This document shows positions 35,101 to 42,842 of a stretch of 64,000 nt of DNA, in pieces. The position numbers and the translations under genes are program-made. The notes beneath the pieces are model-generated. The model was given only the letters and a program-made list of their open reading frames with translations. It was not told where the DNA came from and searched no databases. Position 1 is the first letter of the stretch. Each line of letters starts with the position of its first letter. The DNA comes from Campanula takesimana (lineage: Eukaryota > Streptophyta > Magnoliopsida > Asterales > Campanulaceae): NCBI GenBank assembly GCA_026119855.1, contig JAOWBW010001593.1:1-64000 (forward strand), written 5' to 3'.

Positions 35101-35137
35101 CTTCAGTTACCGGCAACATTACTTTCTTCTTCCCCAT
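20191..35137 (-). CDS. FAAH: Fatty acid amide hydrolase (20 exons)
   Basis: Hydrolyses N-acylethanolamines to fatty acid and ethanolamine, ending that lipid signal; membrane-associated amidase-signature enzyme. Exons: 35137-35059, 34916-34807, 34193-34133, 27533-27346, 27268-27139, 26991-26914, 26836-26689, 25771-25659, 25321-25246, 24843-24772, 24362-24311, 23856-23776, 23685-23602, 23031-22928, 22777-22685, 22282-22214, 22123-22059, 21152-21091, 20464-20369, 20253-20191. All junctions are GT-AG with matching phase, and the spliced 1824 nt encode 607 residues, the length I know for the Arabidopsis enzyme. A hydrophobic stretch lies at about residues 31-52. The catalytic triad is visible: Lys204 (VAIKDDID), a cis-Ser at 280/281 (GGSSSG) and Ser304 (GTDGGGS). 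The C-terminus includes GLPIGLQLIGRPW. No stop or frameshift is seen. Intron 3 is 6.6 kb because of an antisense retrotransposon. Confidence 0.95.
20609..20790. mobile_element. Stowaway-like MITE in FAAH intron 19
   Basis: Degenerate ends CTCCCACAGTCCCA...GGGATGGAGGGAG followed by TA. It is noncoding and does not disturb the splice sites at 20464 and 21091. Confidence 0.65.
23067..23317. mobile_element. Stowaway-like MITE in FAAH intron 13
   Basis: CTCCCTCCGGGCCAAAATGA at the left and TCATTTTGGGACAAAGAGA at the right, with inner arms that also pair. It lies between exons 13 and 14. Confidence 0.75.
25410..25644. mobile_element. Stowaway-like MITE in FAAH intron 8
   Basis: CTCCCTCCGTCCCATCTTAA...TTAAGATGGGACGGAGGGAG, nearly perfect ends with TA flanks, only 15 bp from the exon 8 donor edge. 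Confidence 0.85.
27612..27897. mobile_element. Stowaway-like MITE in FAAH intron 3
   Basis: CTCCCTCCGTCTCTAGTTAG at the left and a degenerate GAAGAAGGGAG right end flanked by TA, with internal TAGTGTGGACC/GGTAGTCCACACTA pairing. It lies about 80 bp from exon 4. Confidence 0.7.
28594..28710. repeat. GCGCCCGC word cluster in LTR
   Basis: Four copies of GCGCCCGC, three of them within GAGCGCCCGC- or AAGCGCCCGC-type words, lie about 90-200 bp upstream of TATAAAAA. The same cluster is repeated at 33489-33605. Confidence 0.75.
28793..28800 (+). promoter_or_regulatory. LTR TATA box
   Basis: TATAAAAA in the 5' LTR; the copy in the 3' LTR is at 33688-33695. Placed to start the genomic RNA about 30 bp downstream. 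Confidence 0.75.
29001..29010 (+). other. Primer-binding site (tRNA-iMet)
   Basis: TGGTATCAGA begins two bases after the LTR end (28998). Confidence 0.9.
29031..33473 (+). CDS. Gag-Pol polyprotein, intact (1480 residues)
   Basis: Single frame from MANDMQDL at 29031. An ATG at 28953 is in frame but lies inside the LTR and primer region, so I prefer 29031. Gag contains the capsid-like region (YKLRGGASAWWTQV). A CCHC knuckle starts at Cys344 (CFLCNQTGHQSNQC), protease has DSGSS at Asp442, and reverse transcriptase has YFDDIL with Asp789/790. RNase H shows TDDSVVGIGAVLL and VADALSRR. Integrase has an HHCC zinc domain and the triad Asp1183, Asp1244, Glu1280 (the last two separated by 35 residues, as in active integrases). 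The frame runs 16 bases into the 3' LTR before stopping at 33473, so protein end and LTR start overlap. Gag and Pol are one frame, so any excess of Gag must come from processing or turnover. Confidence 0.95.
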   Translation: MANDMQDLIATLTTSMEWLINATATASQEAATRHTELLTAIATGFGGCNNENPRNRADPRGEHLRREDPVQGAFQDGGFYEARVVPPADQRPKIRADIPFFSSELNTEEFMDWLSEVEKFFDLMQTEEDRKVPYVAYKLRGGASAWWTQVTRQRIRNNWPPIHRWIDMKTALKDRFLPEDFDQEIYRQFLKYKQGNRTVDEYARDFYARSARTDVNETESLQIARFIEGLRIPIQNQVDLFTSLSLSETITRAKKVERQLSSSFRSPTPYRKFGEGTSNSHKSQPSVNFPDTGNTQTAAAGSQPNDGKQVTPAQTTTPAARRNPPPTTGQRAPNPYAKSYGDKCFLCNQTGHQSNQCPQRRGVNMVDRDMSDEDDGGDGGVDYTYDPNNEDGDVTDEDGLHESLVVRRMMLTTPTAEYKPERHNIFRTKGKVKDCDTLFIVDSGSSENLVARSLVDKLKLEVRKHPTPYTVGWINNVGNIKVHEQCLLPFSIGKYRDEVLCDIVDMIACHVLLGRPWQFDLNFVYNGRENFVKFTKDGVRYQLCPLRSSGSNRKTNPKSIVSLCTAREFMDDLKDSPVVFAVFSKGIDGKVSLVPTSLQSVLDDFRDIMPDDLPIGLPPLRDIQHNIDLVPGASLPNLPHYRMSQAEHEILRAQVEDLLKKGYIQDSMSPCAVPALLVPKKDGTWRMCVDSRAINKITVKYRFPIPHLDDMLDMLRGSKVFSTIDLKSGYHQVRVHPGDEWKTAFKTNEGLYEWLVMPFGLSNSPSTFMRLMHQVLKPFNGKFLVVYFDDILIYSKTETEHLEHLRAVLQALRENQLFINLKKCCFMLDKLLFLGYVVSADGIQVDEDKVRAIRDWPTPTIVSEVRSFHGLATFYRRFIRAFSTIMAPITECLKKGKFHWGEEAAASFVLIKEKLTSAPLLVLPDFPKPFELETDDSVVGIGAVLLQGKKPIAFMSQKLEEAKRKWIVYELEFYAVVQAIKHWEQYLLHREFSLHTDHEALKYLNGKLSLNRMHARWVAYLQQFTFVIQHKSGQQNKVADALSRRASLLVTMHNVVVGFDCLKELYETDADFADAWAKCQDGHTADLFLLHDWFLFYMGKLCIPQGSVRESVISEVHRTGHYGRDKTVTLVMQRYYWPQIRHDTHKVVEKCMVCQVNKGRSQNTGLYTPLPVPAGPWEDISMDFVLELPRTQRSNDSVFVVVDRFSKMAHFIPCRKTSDAAHIDGLFFKEVVRLHGVPKTITSDRDTKFLSHFWRILWHIFATGLQFSSSFHPQTDGQTEVVNRTLGSMIRCLCGDHPKKWDLVLATTEFAFNNMPNRTTKKTPLEVVYQRPPTHTLDLVPLPKLPGYNIAAEHMAEKIEAVQNAVKTNIEASNAKYKAHADKRRRSKVFNVGDVVMVHLRKERIPQGTYNKLHPKKIGPCKILKKISDNAYVVELPDGWNISPTFNVSDLVYYHPDVPLYVDVDSGTNPFEVGEHDAAH
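33445..33457 (+). other. Polypurine tract within the Gag-Pol frame
   Basis: GAAGTGGGGGAGC and one further base, immediately before the 3' LTR. It is translated as part of the C-terminal residues. Confidence 0.85.
33458..33894 (+). repeat. 3' LTR of intronic gypsy element
   Basis: 437 bp, differing from 28563-28998 at only about six places. TATA box at 33688-33695. Confidence 0.95.
34355..34599. mobile_element. Stowaway-like MITE in FAAH intron 2
   Basis: CTCCCTCCGTCCCATTTCAA...TTGAAATGGGACGGAGGGAG with TA on both sides; ends match for more than 20 bp. Confidence 0.88.
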
Positions 35138-35325
35138 TTTCGCAACAAGAAAAACAGCAGCTTAAAATGATCAAACAAACATCAAATGTGGAATTTAATT
35201 TCAATAACACTGTGTGTGTGTGTGTGTGTGTGTGAAAGAGAGTGAGTTATAGAGAGAAAATGATCGTACCTTTGAAATCTGTTGGGAGTGAGAAACAGGG
35301 GGTGAGGATCGGGCTATATGATGCT
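35138..35325 (-). promoter_or_regulatory. FAAH 5' leader and proximal promoter
   Basis: Sequence upstream of the FAAH start. The minus strand has a good donor (TTTCAAAG then GTACGATC, break at 35269) and a possible acceptor ending at 35161, so the leader may contain a ~110-bp intron carrying the microsatellite (inference). The unique leader ends at about 35325, where the duplicated 2.5-kb block begins. Confidence 0.45.
35211..35234. repeat. (TG)12 microsatellite
   Basis: Twelve uninterrupted TG dinucleotides (AC on the FAAH sense strand) in the 5' leader of FAAH. Likely length-variable between individuals. Confidence 0.95.
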
Positions 35326-37838
35326 TCGGAGAGAGTATCAGGTGGATGACGATGTGTGCAATAATTCTACACAAATTTATAATAACAACAAATATTTTAA
35401 AACAGAGTACTCCCTCCGTTTCATTATAATAAGTGACGTACGGTTTAGGGATAGAATCTTGTTCCAATTTAACTGACGATTTGACTATTTTTACTTTTGA
35501 TTGACAAAATTTATAATAAGTCATTTTTTTTTTTTTCACTTTTTCCAATTTTTAATAAAAAAATAATATAAAAAAAATAATATTTTTTGGTCAAATCCGG
35601 TCAAACTCTCATAACTGACGTATAAGACAAGTTCTACTCTTATAATTAGAGTATAAGAGTAAAAAATTTTCACTTTTTTCAACTTTTAATAAAAAAATAA
35701 ATAATATTTTTTGGTCAAATCCGGTCAAACTCTTATAAGTGACGTATAAGACAAGTTCCACTCTTATAATTAGAGTATAAGAGTCATTTTTTTTTCACTT
35801 TTTCCAACTTTTAATAAAAAAAAATAATATTTTTTTGGTCAAATCCGGTCAAACTCTTATAACTGACGTATAAGACAAGTTCCACTCTTATAATTAGAGT
35901 ATACGAGTAAATTTTATTTTTCACTTTTTCCAACTTTTAATAAAAAAATAAATAATATTTTTTGATCAAATCCGGTCAAACTCTCATAACTGACGTATGA
36001 GACAAGTTCTACTCTTATAATTAGATTATAAGACTCATTTTTTTCACATTTTCCAACTTTTAATAAAAAAAAAAATATTTTTTGGTCAAATCCAGTCAAA
36101 CTCTCATAATTGACGTATAAGACCTGCTCTCCTCTTATAATTAGAGTATAAGTCATTTTTTTTTTCACTTTTTCCAACTTTTAATAAAACAAATAAACAA
36201 TATTTTTTGGTCAAATCCGGTCAAACTCTTATAACTGACGTATAAGACCTGATTTACTCTTATAATTAGAGTATAAGAGTCATTTTTTTTTCATTTTTTC
36301 CAACTTTTAATAAAAAAATAAATAATATTTTTTGGTCAAATCCGGTCAAACTCTTATAACTTACGTATAAGATTAGTTCCACTCTTATAATTAGAGTATA
36401 AGAGTAATTTTTCACTTTTTCCAAATTTTAATAAAACAAATAAACAATATTTTTTTTGTCAAATCCGGTCAAACTCTTATAACTGACGTATAAGACAAGT
36501 TCTACTCTTATAATTAGATTATAAGACTCATTTTTTTCTTCACATTTTCCAACTTTTAATAAAAAAAAAAAAAAAATTTTAGTCAAATCCGGTCAAACTC
36601 TCATAGCTGACGTATAAGACAAGTTCTACTCTTATAATTAGATTATAAGACTCATTTTTTTTTTTCACATTTTCAAACTTTTAATAAAAAAAAATAAAGA
36701 ATATATGTTGGTCAAATCCGATCAAACTCTTATAACTAACGTATATGACCTGCTCTACTCTTATAATTAGAGTATAAGAGTCATTTTGTTTCACTTATTC
36801 CAACTTTTAATAAAAATAAATAAATAATATTTTTTCGTCAAATCCGGTCAAACTCACATAACTGGCGTATAAGACAAGTTATACTCTTATAATTAGATTA
36901 TAAGACTCTTTTTTTTCACTTTTTCCAACTTTTAATAAAAAACTAAATAATATTTTTTTGTCAAATCAGGTCAAACTCTTATAACTGACGTTTAAAACAA
37001 GTTCTATTCTTATAATTAAAGTATACGAGTCATTTTTTTTTCAATTTTCTATTCTTTATTTTTTTGCACTTTTTTCATTTTTTAATAAAAAAAATTAATA
37101 TTATTTGGTCAAATTCGGTCAAACTTTTATAACTGACTTATAAGACCAGTTCTCCTCTTATAATTAATGTATAAGAGTCATTTTTTTTCAATTTTCTATT
37201 CTTTAATAAAAAAATTATATTATTCTGTCAAATCCGGTCAATTTTCTATTCTTTATAACTATTAAAGTTTAATTCTTTGAATCGGCATGCTTGTCCAAAA
37301 TATGAAATGATACAACAATTTTATCTAGATTCCATAAAAAGTGAGCAGAGAATATGCATACACACACATAGTAGAACAAAAGTAGCCAATATTCGCACTG
37401 CTATTAGGGAAAAACACATTTCTGCCTCTCTCCAATGTGATGCAACAATTTTCAAAGAACACCTCTGTCTCTCTCACCTTCAATCTCAGACTTTATTTGC
37501 ACCAAAACGATGGCCATTTCATCATCTCAGCCTCACCAATTCTTGCAGATGCAGATCTAGATCTACCTCATCCCACCAAGCAAAAATCGGCAACACCAAG
37601 GATCCTAGCCAGATTTGGAAAATTCCGGCCAGATGTGGGATGAACCGGCGAAGATGAATGTCATCGGGAAGGCCTCCGAAGACCAGTTGGTGAGGTGGGA
37701 AGCCAGAGGGGAGGGAGAATCCAGACCGGAGGGAGAGTGAAGATGACAGTTGGTTAGGAAGGGAAAGAGATGGGGAGGAAGAGAGGGAAGGTGAGGAAGA
37801 CCAGATCTGGACAGATCTAGATAGAAAAATGACGGGGG
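35326..37838 (+). repeat. 2.5-kb direct repeat, copy 1
   Basis: It matches 46308-48881 end to end in the same orientation, from TCGGAGAGAGTA to GAAAAATGACGGGGG, with few substitutions and small indels. It contains 80 bp of FAAH-proximal sequence, the AT-rich tandem array, and 580 bp of unique-looking sequence (37260-37838). It does not have TG...CA ends, so it is not an ordinary LTR. Its right end coincides with the left end of the MULE. Confidence 0.9.
35410..37260. repeat. ~125-bp AT-rich tandem array, copy 1
   Basis: About 14 units, each with GGTCAAATCCGGTCAAACTC, ATAACTGACGTATAAGAC, CTCTTATAATTAGAGTATAAGAG and a T/A-rich spacer. The first unit starts with CTCCCTCCGTTTCATTATAA, a Stowaway-like terminus. 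Short ORFs across this block are artefacts of repetition. Confidence 0.9.
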
Positions 37839-37926
37839 TTAACCCGGTTAAGGTTAAGAATAATTAGGGGTTAAGAAGGATTAGGAGGGAATATTTTGGG
37901 GCAGAGTGGGTTTTTTGTGTTGTACT

Positions 37927-37993
37927 GAAGTCGGTACTCACAATGCCGACTTTGACTAGGGTTTCTGAAGTCGGCATTGTGGATGCCGACTTT
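37927..37993. repeat. AAGTCGGCAT palindromes, left MULE end
   Basis: Two successive palindromes: GAAGTCGGTACTCACAATGC-CGACTTT, and GAAGTCGGCATTGTGGATGC-CGACTTT. Each arm pair is AAGTCGG(C/T)A with T(G)CCGACTT around a loop of 5-8 bases. Confidence 0.85.
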
Positions 37994-38635
37994 AGGTCTC
38001 CATAAAACACCCACAACTGGCTTCAGAAGTTTTCACTCGTTTCATATTCAAAACACAAACTTCTCTAATATCTGATTCTCATCTTTCATTTTTTTTTTCT
38101 CTTCCTTTCAAGTTGAAAGCTCAAAAGTTGTATTTGGTGAATTTGATTCAAGCATCTAAGGTACATTTTAATCTTTGTTATATGTTTTTATTTGTATAAT
38201 GTGAATGCAAACTAGAGTTATTAAAATATAATTCAGTAAAAAAAAAAAAGATGTGTTGTCCTTTAAACATTTAACATCCAACGCAAAACTCGTTAAATTT
38301 TTGATATTTCAGTTAAATTTTTGACATTTCAGTTAAATTTTTGACTGTTATTTTGTTAACATTTCTTACAATTTCCATGCATATATGATTTACAGTTTCT
38401 TAATGTATTACATTAACAATTTTTGACTGTTATTTTGTTAACATTTCTTACAATTTCAGTTAAATTTTTGACATTTCAGTTAAATTTCCATGCATATTTC
38501 GGTTAAATTTTTGACATTTCATATAAATTTTTGAAGATCAAGAAATTTTCTTAATGTAACAAATTTTAATGATGTTATTTGTTGCATTTTTTTATATATA
38601 TTTTGACTGTTGAATTAATTTGTTTAGGGGAAAAT

Positions 38636-41155
38636 ATGAGTGGACTTCCACTTATTTTCATGTGCTACTGGGGAGGAGATGATGAACACCCGTTTGCAGA
38701 TAGTAATCTTGAACAGGGGCCGAAATTTCCATTTAGGGCAAAAACTCGTTGGGGTTACGAAAAATTGATTAGGAAGTTATATAAGAAAATTGATATAGAT
38801 CCAAGAGATGCTAAGTTGAAAGTTATTTGTAGATATCCTCATATGATGGGTAATGGGTTTGCAAGTTACATTCCGTTTGAAGTCGAGAATGATATGTGTA
38901 TGAAAGTCATGTTTGATGTTTCTGCTCAATTAGGTGGGGTAGGTAGCTTGCAGTTGTATATTATCATGGATTTTTTAGTTTTTGATAATAATGTTAACTA
39001 CCTTGAGAGATATACTGGTGGTTTTGAAACACATGGGGAAGTGGAACCGGAAGTGGAACCGGAAGTGGAAGCAGAAGTGGAAGGGGAAGGGGAAGAGGTA
39101 GAGGAACGTGAAAATGATGATGACTCAGATTATGAAGGTCATATCCTTGCAATAAGTTCTGATGTTGATTCTGGATATGAAGATTGTTCGAGTCCAAATG
39201 ATAGCGAGAATGAGGGTGATGATGGGGAAGGTGGTGATGTAGGAGCACACATAGTTACTTTTCAAGGTGAACCGCATAATCAAATATATGGGAGAGCAGA
39301 CTATCCATTTTACCGTGATATTGGTGAATACAAGTTTGCAGAATGGAATGCGGAGAGTGATGGAATCGCCAAAGGAATTCGCTTCGCAGAGAAGATTGAT
39401 GTGCAGTACCAAATAAAGAAGTACCATATTATGAAGAATTTAAGGTTCAAGGTGAGAAAGAGCACACCGCAAAAGTGGGCAATTGAGTGTTTGGTGAAAG
39501 ATTTCCCCTGCAATTTCTATGTGAATGTGAGTCTGAAGAAGGGTGGGTACTGGGAAGTAACTAAGTACAAGGGTCCACATTCTTGCTTGGCTTCAGATGT
39601 TAGCGGCGATCATCCTAATTTAGATGCTAAGTTTATAGGACGAGAAGTTTTCGATCTTGTCAAGGCTGATCCAGAGTACAAGATTAAGCTTATCATGATA
39701 AATATAAAATCAAAGTACGGTAAGGATGTTTCATATCGGAAGGCATGGTGTGGTAAACAAAAAGCCATCGCTCAAGCATATGGGGATTGGGACGAATCTT
39801 ATAGAAAGTTGCCACGTTTGTTAGCAGCTATTCAAAAGTGGAACCCTTCAACCATTGTGCAGTTTTCTAACCGTCCTGACGCTGGTCCTCCAGGTTCTTT
39901 TGACCGCGTGTTCTGGGCATTTGGCCCTTGTTTGGAAGCATTCTCTCATTGCCGTCCTGTCATTTCTGTTGATGGCACATTCTTGCATGGAAGATATAAA
40001 GGGGTAATACTTATTGCTATGGGTGTTGATGCGAATGATAGTTTACTTCCACTTGCTTTTGCTCTTGTTGAAAAAGAGGACCATGAAAACTGGTCTTGGT
40101 TCTTACATCTTGTTTGCCGACATGTTATTAGGGGTCGTGAAGTTTGTTTGATATCTGATCGCCATAATGGGATCCTTGCCACTGTGGGAGAAAACGGATG
40201 GCCACGAGATGTTGTGCACAGGTGGTGCATGTTGCATTTACGAGCTAATTTCCTTTATGCTCATAAGGGTGTTGGCTTAAAAGATCTTTTTTGGCGTGCT
40301 GTTAGCGCTACCCAGGAACGGAAGATGAAAAATTACTTGGCTCAGATTCGTATCATCAATCGCGAGGCAGTTAAATGGTTTGAGTTTTTGGATGTTAAAA
40401 AGTGGTCAATGGCGCATGATGGTGGATATAGGTACGGAATTAAGACTACCAATTTGTCTGAGGTTTTTAATGGTGTCATGAAAGGAGCGCGTGGGATGCC
40501 TGTTTCAGGTATTGTTGAGATGGCCTTCTATAGGTGTGTGGAATACTTTCAAAGTAGACTCTCGGGATCAATAAGGGCTTTAGGGGGGTATCCTGGTAAC
40601 CCCAACGTAAATGCGAGGCTACTATTCAGTCAAAGGGTCCAACAAAAGTATGACTTCAACTTGAAGAAGGCTGGGTATCATAATGTTAGAAGATTTAACA
40701 ATACTGCATCAGGTGTTTATCAAGTGACAACGGGGAGACGCGGTGAAAGGGGTGGAAGGGTTCAAGTGGTGGAATTGGGTCCTCGAACATGCACTTGTGG
40801 CAAATGGGTGCAATATCATTACCCTTGTTCGCATGCTCTTGCCTGCTTCAAAGCCCAACATATTGACGGTTTGAATTATGTTGATTTCTTTTACAGTCTT
40901 GAGGCGTACTACAATACATGGAGGGGCACTTTTAATCCGATCCATGACGAGGCTTATTGGAATGTAGATCATCTTGTCCCAAGTTTTTATCCTAACCCGA
41001 TGCACCGTCGTGATAAGAAGCAAGGAAGACCTAAATCAAGGCGGATTAGAAATAGGATGGATTGGCAGGTGGAGAAAAGGAAGTTTCGTTGCGGGATATG
41101 CAAGGTAGAAGGTCACACTAAAAGAAGATGTCCAACTCTTAGGGAGGAAGATTAA
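38636..41155 (+). CDS. mudrA: MURA-type (mudrA) transposase of MULE
   Basis: An intact 839-residue transposase from MSGLPLIFMCYWGG at 38636. An in-frame ATG at 38579 lies before a good acceptor (TTTGTTTAG then GGGAAAATATG), and a donor at 38159 would make a 5'-leader intron, so the later start is preferred. Residues ~120-200 are Asp/Glu-rich with a short EVEPEV repeat. The MuDR DNA-binding domain covers about 240-350, and the MULE catalytic domain has Asp446 (SVDGTFLHGRYKG), Asp508 (LISDRHNGIL) and Glu609 (TTNLSEVFNG). A SWIM zinc finger follows (Cys719, Cys721, Cys731, His733), then a C-terminal CCHC knuckle (Cys819, Cys822, His827, Cys832). It would bind the element ends and cut them. No stop or frameshift; possibly autonomous. 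Confidence 0.93.
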   Translation: MSGLPLIFMCYWGGDDEHPFADSNLEQGPKFPFRAKTRWGYEKLIRKLYKKIDIDPRDAKLKVICRYPHMMGNGFASYIPFEVENDMCMKVMFDVSAQLGGVGSLQLYIIMDFLVFDNNVNYLERYTGGFETHGEVEPEVEPEVEAEVEGEGEEVEERENDDDSDYEGHILAISSDVDSGYEDCSSPNDSENEGDDGEGGDVGAHIVTFQGEPHNQIYGRADYPFYRDIGEYKFAEWNAESDGIAKGIRFAEKIDVQYQIKKYHIMKNLRFKVRKSTPQKWAIECLVKDFPCNFYVNVSLKKGGYWEVTKYKGPHSCLASDVSGDHPNLDAKFIGREVFDLVKADPEYKIKLIMINIKSKYGKDVSYRKAWCGKQKAIAQAYGDWDESYRKLPRLLAAIQKWNPSTIVQFSNRPDAGPPGSFDRVFWAFGPCLEAFSHCRPVISVDGTFLHGRYKGVILIAMGVDANDSLLPLAFALVEKEDHENWSWFLHLVCRHVIRGREVCLISDRHNGILATVGENGWPRDVVHRWCMLHLRANFLYAHKGVGLKDLFWRAVSATQERKMKNYLAQIRIINREAVKWFEFLDVKKWSMAHDGGYRYGIKTTNLSEVFNGVMKGARGMPVSGIVEMAFYRCVEYFQSRLSGSIRALGGYPGNPNVNARLLFSQRVQQKYDFNLKKAGYHNVRRFNNTASGVYQVTTGRRGERGGRVQVVELGPRTCTCGKWVQYHYPCSHALACFKAQHIDGLNYVDFFYSLEAYYNTWRGTFNPIHDEAYWNVDHLVPSFYPNPMHRRDKKQGRPKSRRIRNRMDWQVEKRKFRCGICKVEGHTKRRCPTLREED

Positions 41156-41312
41156 ATGTTATTTTCTAGTACTTCTAATATGTTTGTTTAACTATTCGTG
41201 AATGTTTGTTTTATTTGAACTTTGAACTTGTAATATATTTAAGTATTTGTGGATGTTATTATATTTGAACTTGTGATATTTTTAACTATTCGTGAATGTT
41301 TTTTATTTGTTG

Positions 41313-41600
41313 TCCCGGTCACATAGGAAATATAACAAAAATCAAATAAATTCAGTGACCACAACCCGGTCACATAGGAATATATTACATAAATAAATAA
41401 ATTCAGTGACCACATCCCGGTCACATAAGAAAATATTACATAAATAAATAAATTCAGTGACCACATCCTGGTCACATAGGAAAATATTACATAAATAAAT
41501 AAATTCAGTGACCACATCCCGGTCACATAGGAAATATAACAAAAATCAAATAAATTCAGTAACCACAGCCCGGTCACATAGGAAAATATTACATAAATCC
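41313..41600. repeat. 51-bp tandem repeat, 5 units
   Basis: TTCAGTGACCACATCCCGG-type units start at 41351, 41402, 41453, 41504 and 41555 (period exactly 51). A related single copy (GACCACATCCCGGTCAAATA) lies at 42830-42850 by the PMD stop codon. Because 51 is a multiple of three, a repetitive minus-strand ORF arises, not a gene. Confidence 0.85.
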
Positions 41601-41654
41601 CTGTAGGTAGTAAATCCGACACAAATCCATATATTACATGTCCAACACATTAAC

Positions 41655-42450
41655 TTAACAATCTTTAGGGAAGACCTTAGAAACATTAGAAAGTGTAATG
41701 TTAAGTAGTTTTTTGGAGCGTGTGACGGCAAAGACAACAACCTAATAGATCAACAAAACAAAACATTTAGAACAAAATGTTAAGGAATATATCCTTAGGG
41801 AGTGTAATGTTAAGTAAAATATTTCATACCTGATTAAGTATTAGAACAGCACCAACACCTATGTCACTTCCATACTGACTTTCCTTAACCACTTTGTCAG
41901 AAATGAAAGCTTTAATTGTGTCAGTCGGATCCTTCAAAGTCACCGAAACAGAGCCATAACCAGTTGGTTTGCACTCCTTCACGACAACAACAACCTAATA
42001 AAACAAAAACATAACGACCAATTATTTTTAAATATCAACCTTAACTATAATTAATGTAAAATATTATACCTGTTCCACCCTGTCATGTTGTTTGCATTTC
42101 TCCTTGATCGTTCTCAACGGGAAATATGTACCCTCTGCAGTGAGATAATCCATTGCAGAAAGCCCTGGTTTGCGCTGGAAATCTTCATCCTCCTCCGGCT
42201 CTTCAAGCTTTCTCCTTATGGCCTCTTGGGTCGACTGGGGTGGATACTGAGAGACATGAGCTTTTCCGGAGTGATGCCGCCGCACGGCCTCTGCTGCAAT
42301 ACCAGCGGGACCAGGTATGATACGAGGCAGTGGAGATTCTAACTCTCGTTCGATTTGAGAGAGATTAGATTGAGCATCGGAGTGTTGAACGGGATTACCA
42401 TAAAGAGGTTGTTTGCCACGATACCAGTGGGGAGCGATGGATCCATTATG
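41655..42450 (-). CDS. HROB-like OB-fold domain gene carried by MULE (5' end unclear)
   Basis: Three minus-strand exons with GT-AG borders and matching phase: the last part of ~42450-42070, then 41994-41830 (55 codons), then 41741-41655 with TAA. Exon 1 reads IIPGPAGIAAEAVRRHHSGK and LSAMDYLTAEGTYFPLRT. Exon 2 reads VVVVVKECKPTGYGSVSVTL, then DPTDTIKAFISDKVV and DIGVGAVLILNQ. Exon 3 reads VVVFAVTRSKKLLNITLSNV, then SKVFPKDC. This matches what I know of the OB-fold of the homologous recombination factor HROB (MCM8IP), which binds ssDNA and the MCM8-9 helicase. I find no in-frame ATG upstream: the ATG at about 42444 is in another frame, so the start may be lost or in an unseen exon. Function in the transposon is unknown. 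Confidence 0.72.
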
Positions 42451-42552
42451 ACAGTTAGAAATTTTTGAGAGAGATTAGTTTTGAGAGAGATGGATGAGAA
42501 ATGGATGAATTTGTTTTTGAGGTCACCAAGCCTTTTAAAGGGTAAGTATTCT

Positions 42553-42669
42553 GATAAAAACGGTATTGGTAGTGCCGTTTTTGACAGTTCTGATAAAAAC
42601 GGTATTGGTAGTGCCGTTTTTGACAGTTCTGATAAAAACGGTATTGGTAGTGCCGTTTTTGACAGTTCT
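42553..42669. repeat. 39-bp tandem repeat with internal palindrome, 3 units
   Basis: GATAAAAACGGTATTGGTAG-TGCCGTTTTTGACAGTTCT repeats at 42553, 42592 and 42631, and a fourth begins at 42670. Each unit folds AAAACGGTA with TGCCGTTTT, the same design as the end palindromes, with AAAAC in place of AAGTC outside the CGG. Confidence 0.88.
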
Positions 42670-42842
42670 GATAAATTTATTTGAGATGTTTATGTAAATC
42701 CTTCTTTGTTTGATTTTTTGTGATGAAATTCCATGTCAATATTTGGGGTCTAAATTTATTCCAAAAATTCCACAAAATATCCATTTTATTTATATACATA
42801 TAAATACTACATCAATCCAAATAGTTATTGACCACATCCCGG

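Noticed and set aside
37277..37657. 126-codon ORF in repeat copy 1 as a gene
   Set aside because: The frame is not conserved over the same length in copy 2 (48480-48686 only), and no domain is visible.
38994..39248. Antisense ORF in the mudrA gene
   Set aside because: Shadow of the Glu-rich repeat of the transposase.
41239..41622. 127-codon minus-strand ORF
   Set aside because: Translation of the 51-bp repeat, whose period is a multiple of three.
42553..42669. 39-bp and other short repeats as a CRISPR array
   Set aside because: Units are contiguous without unique spacers, and the DNA is plant nuclear.
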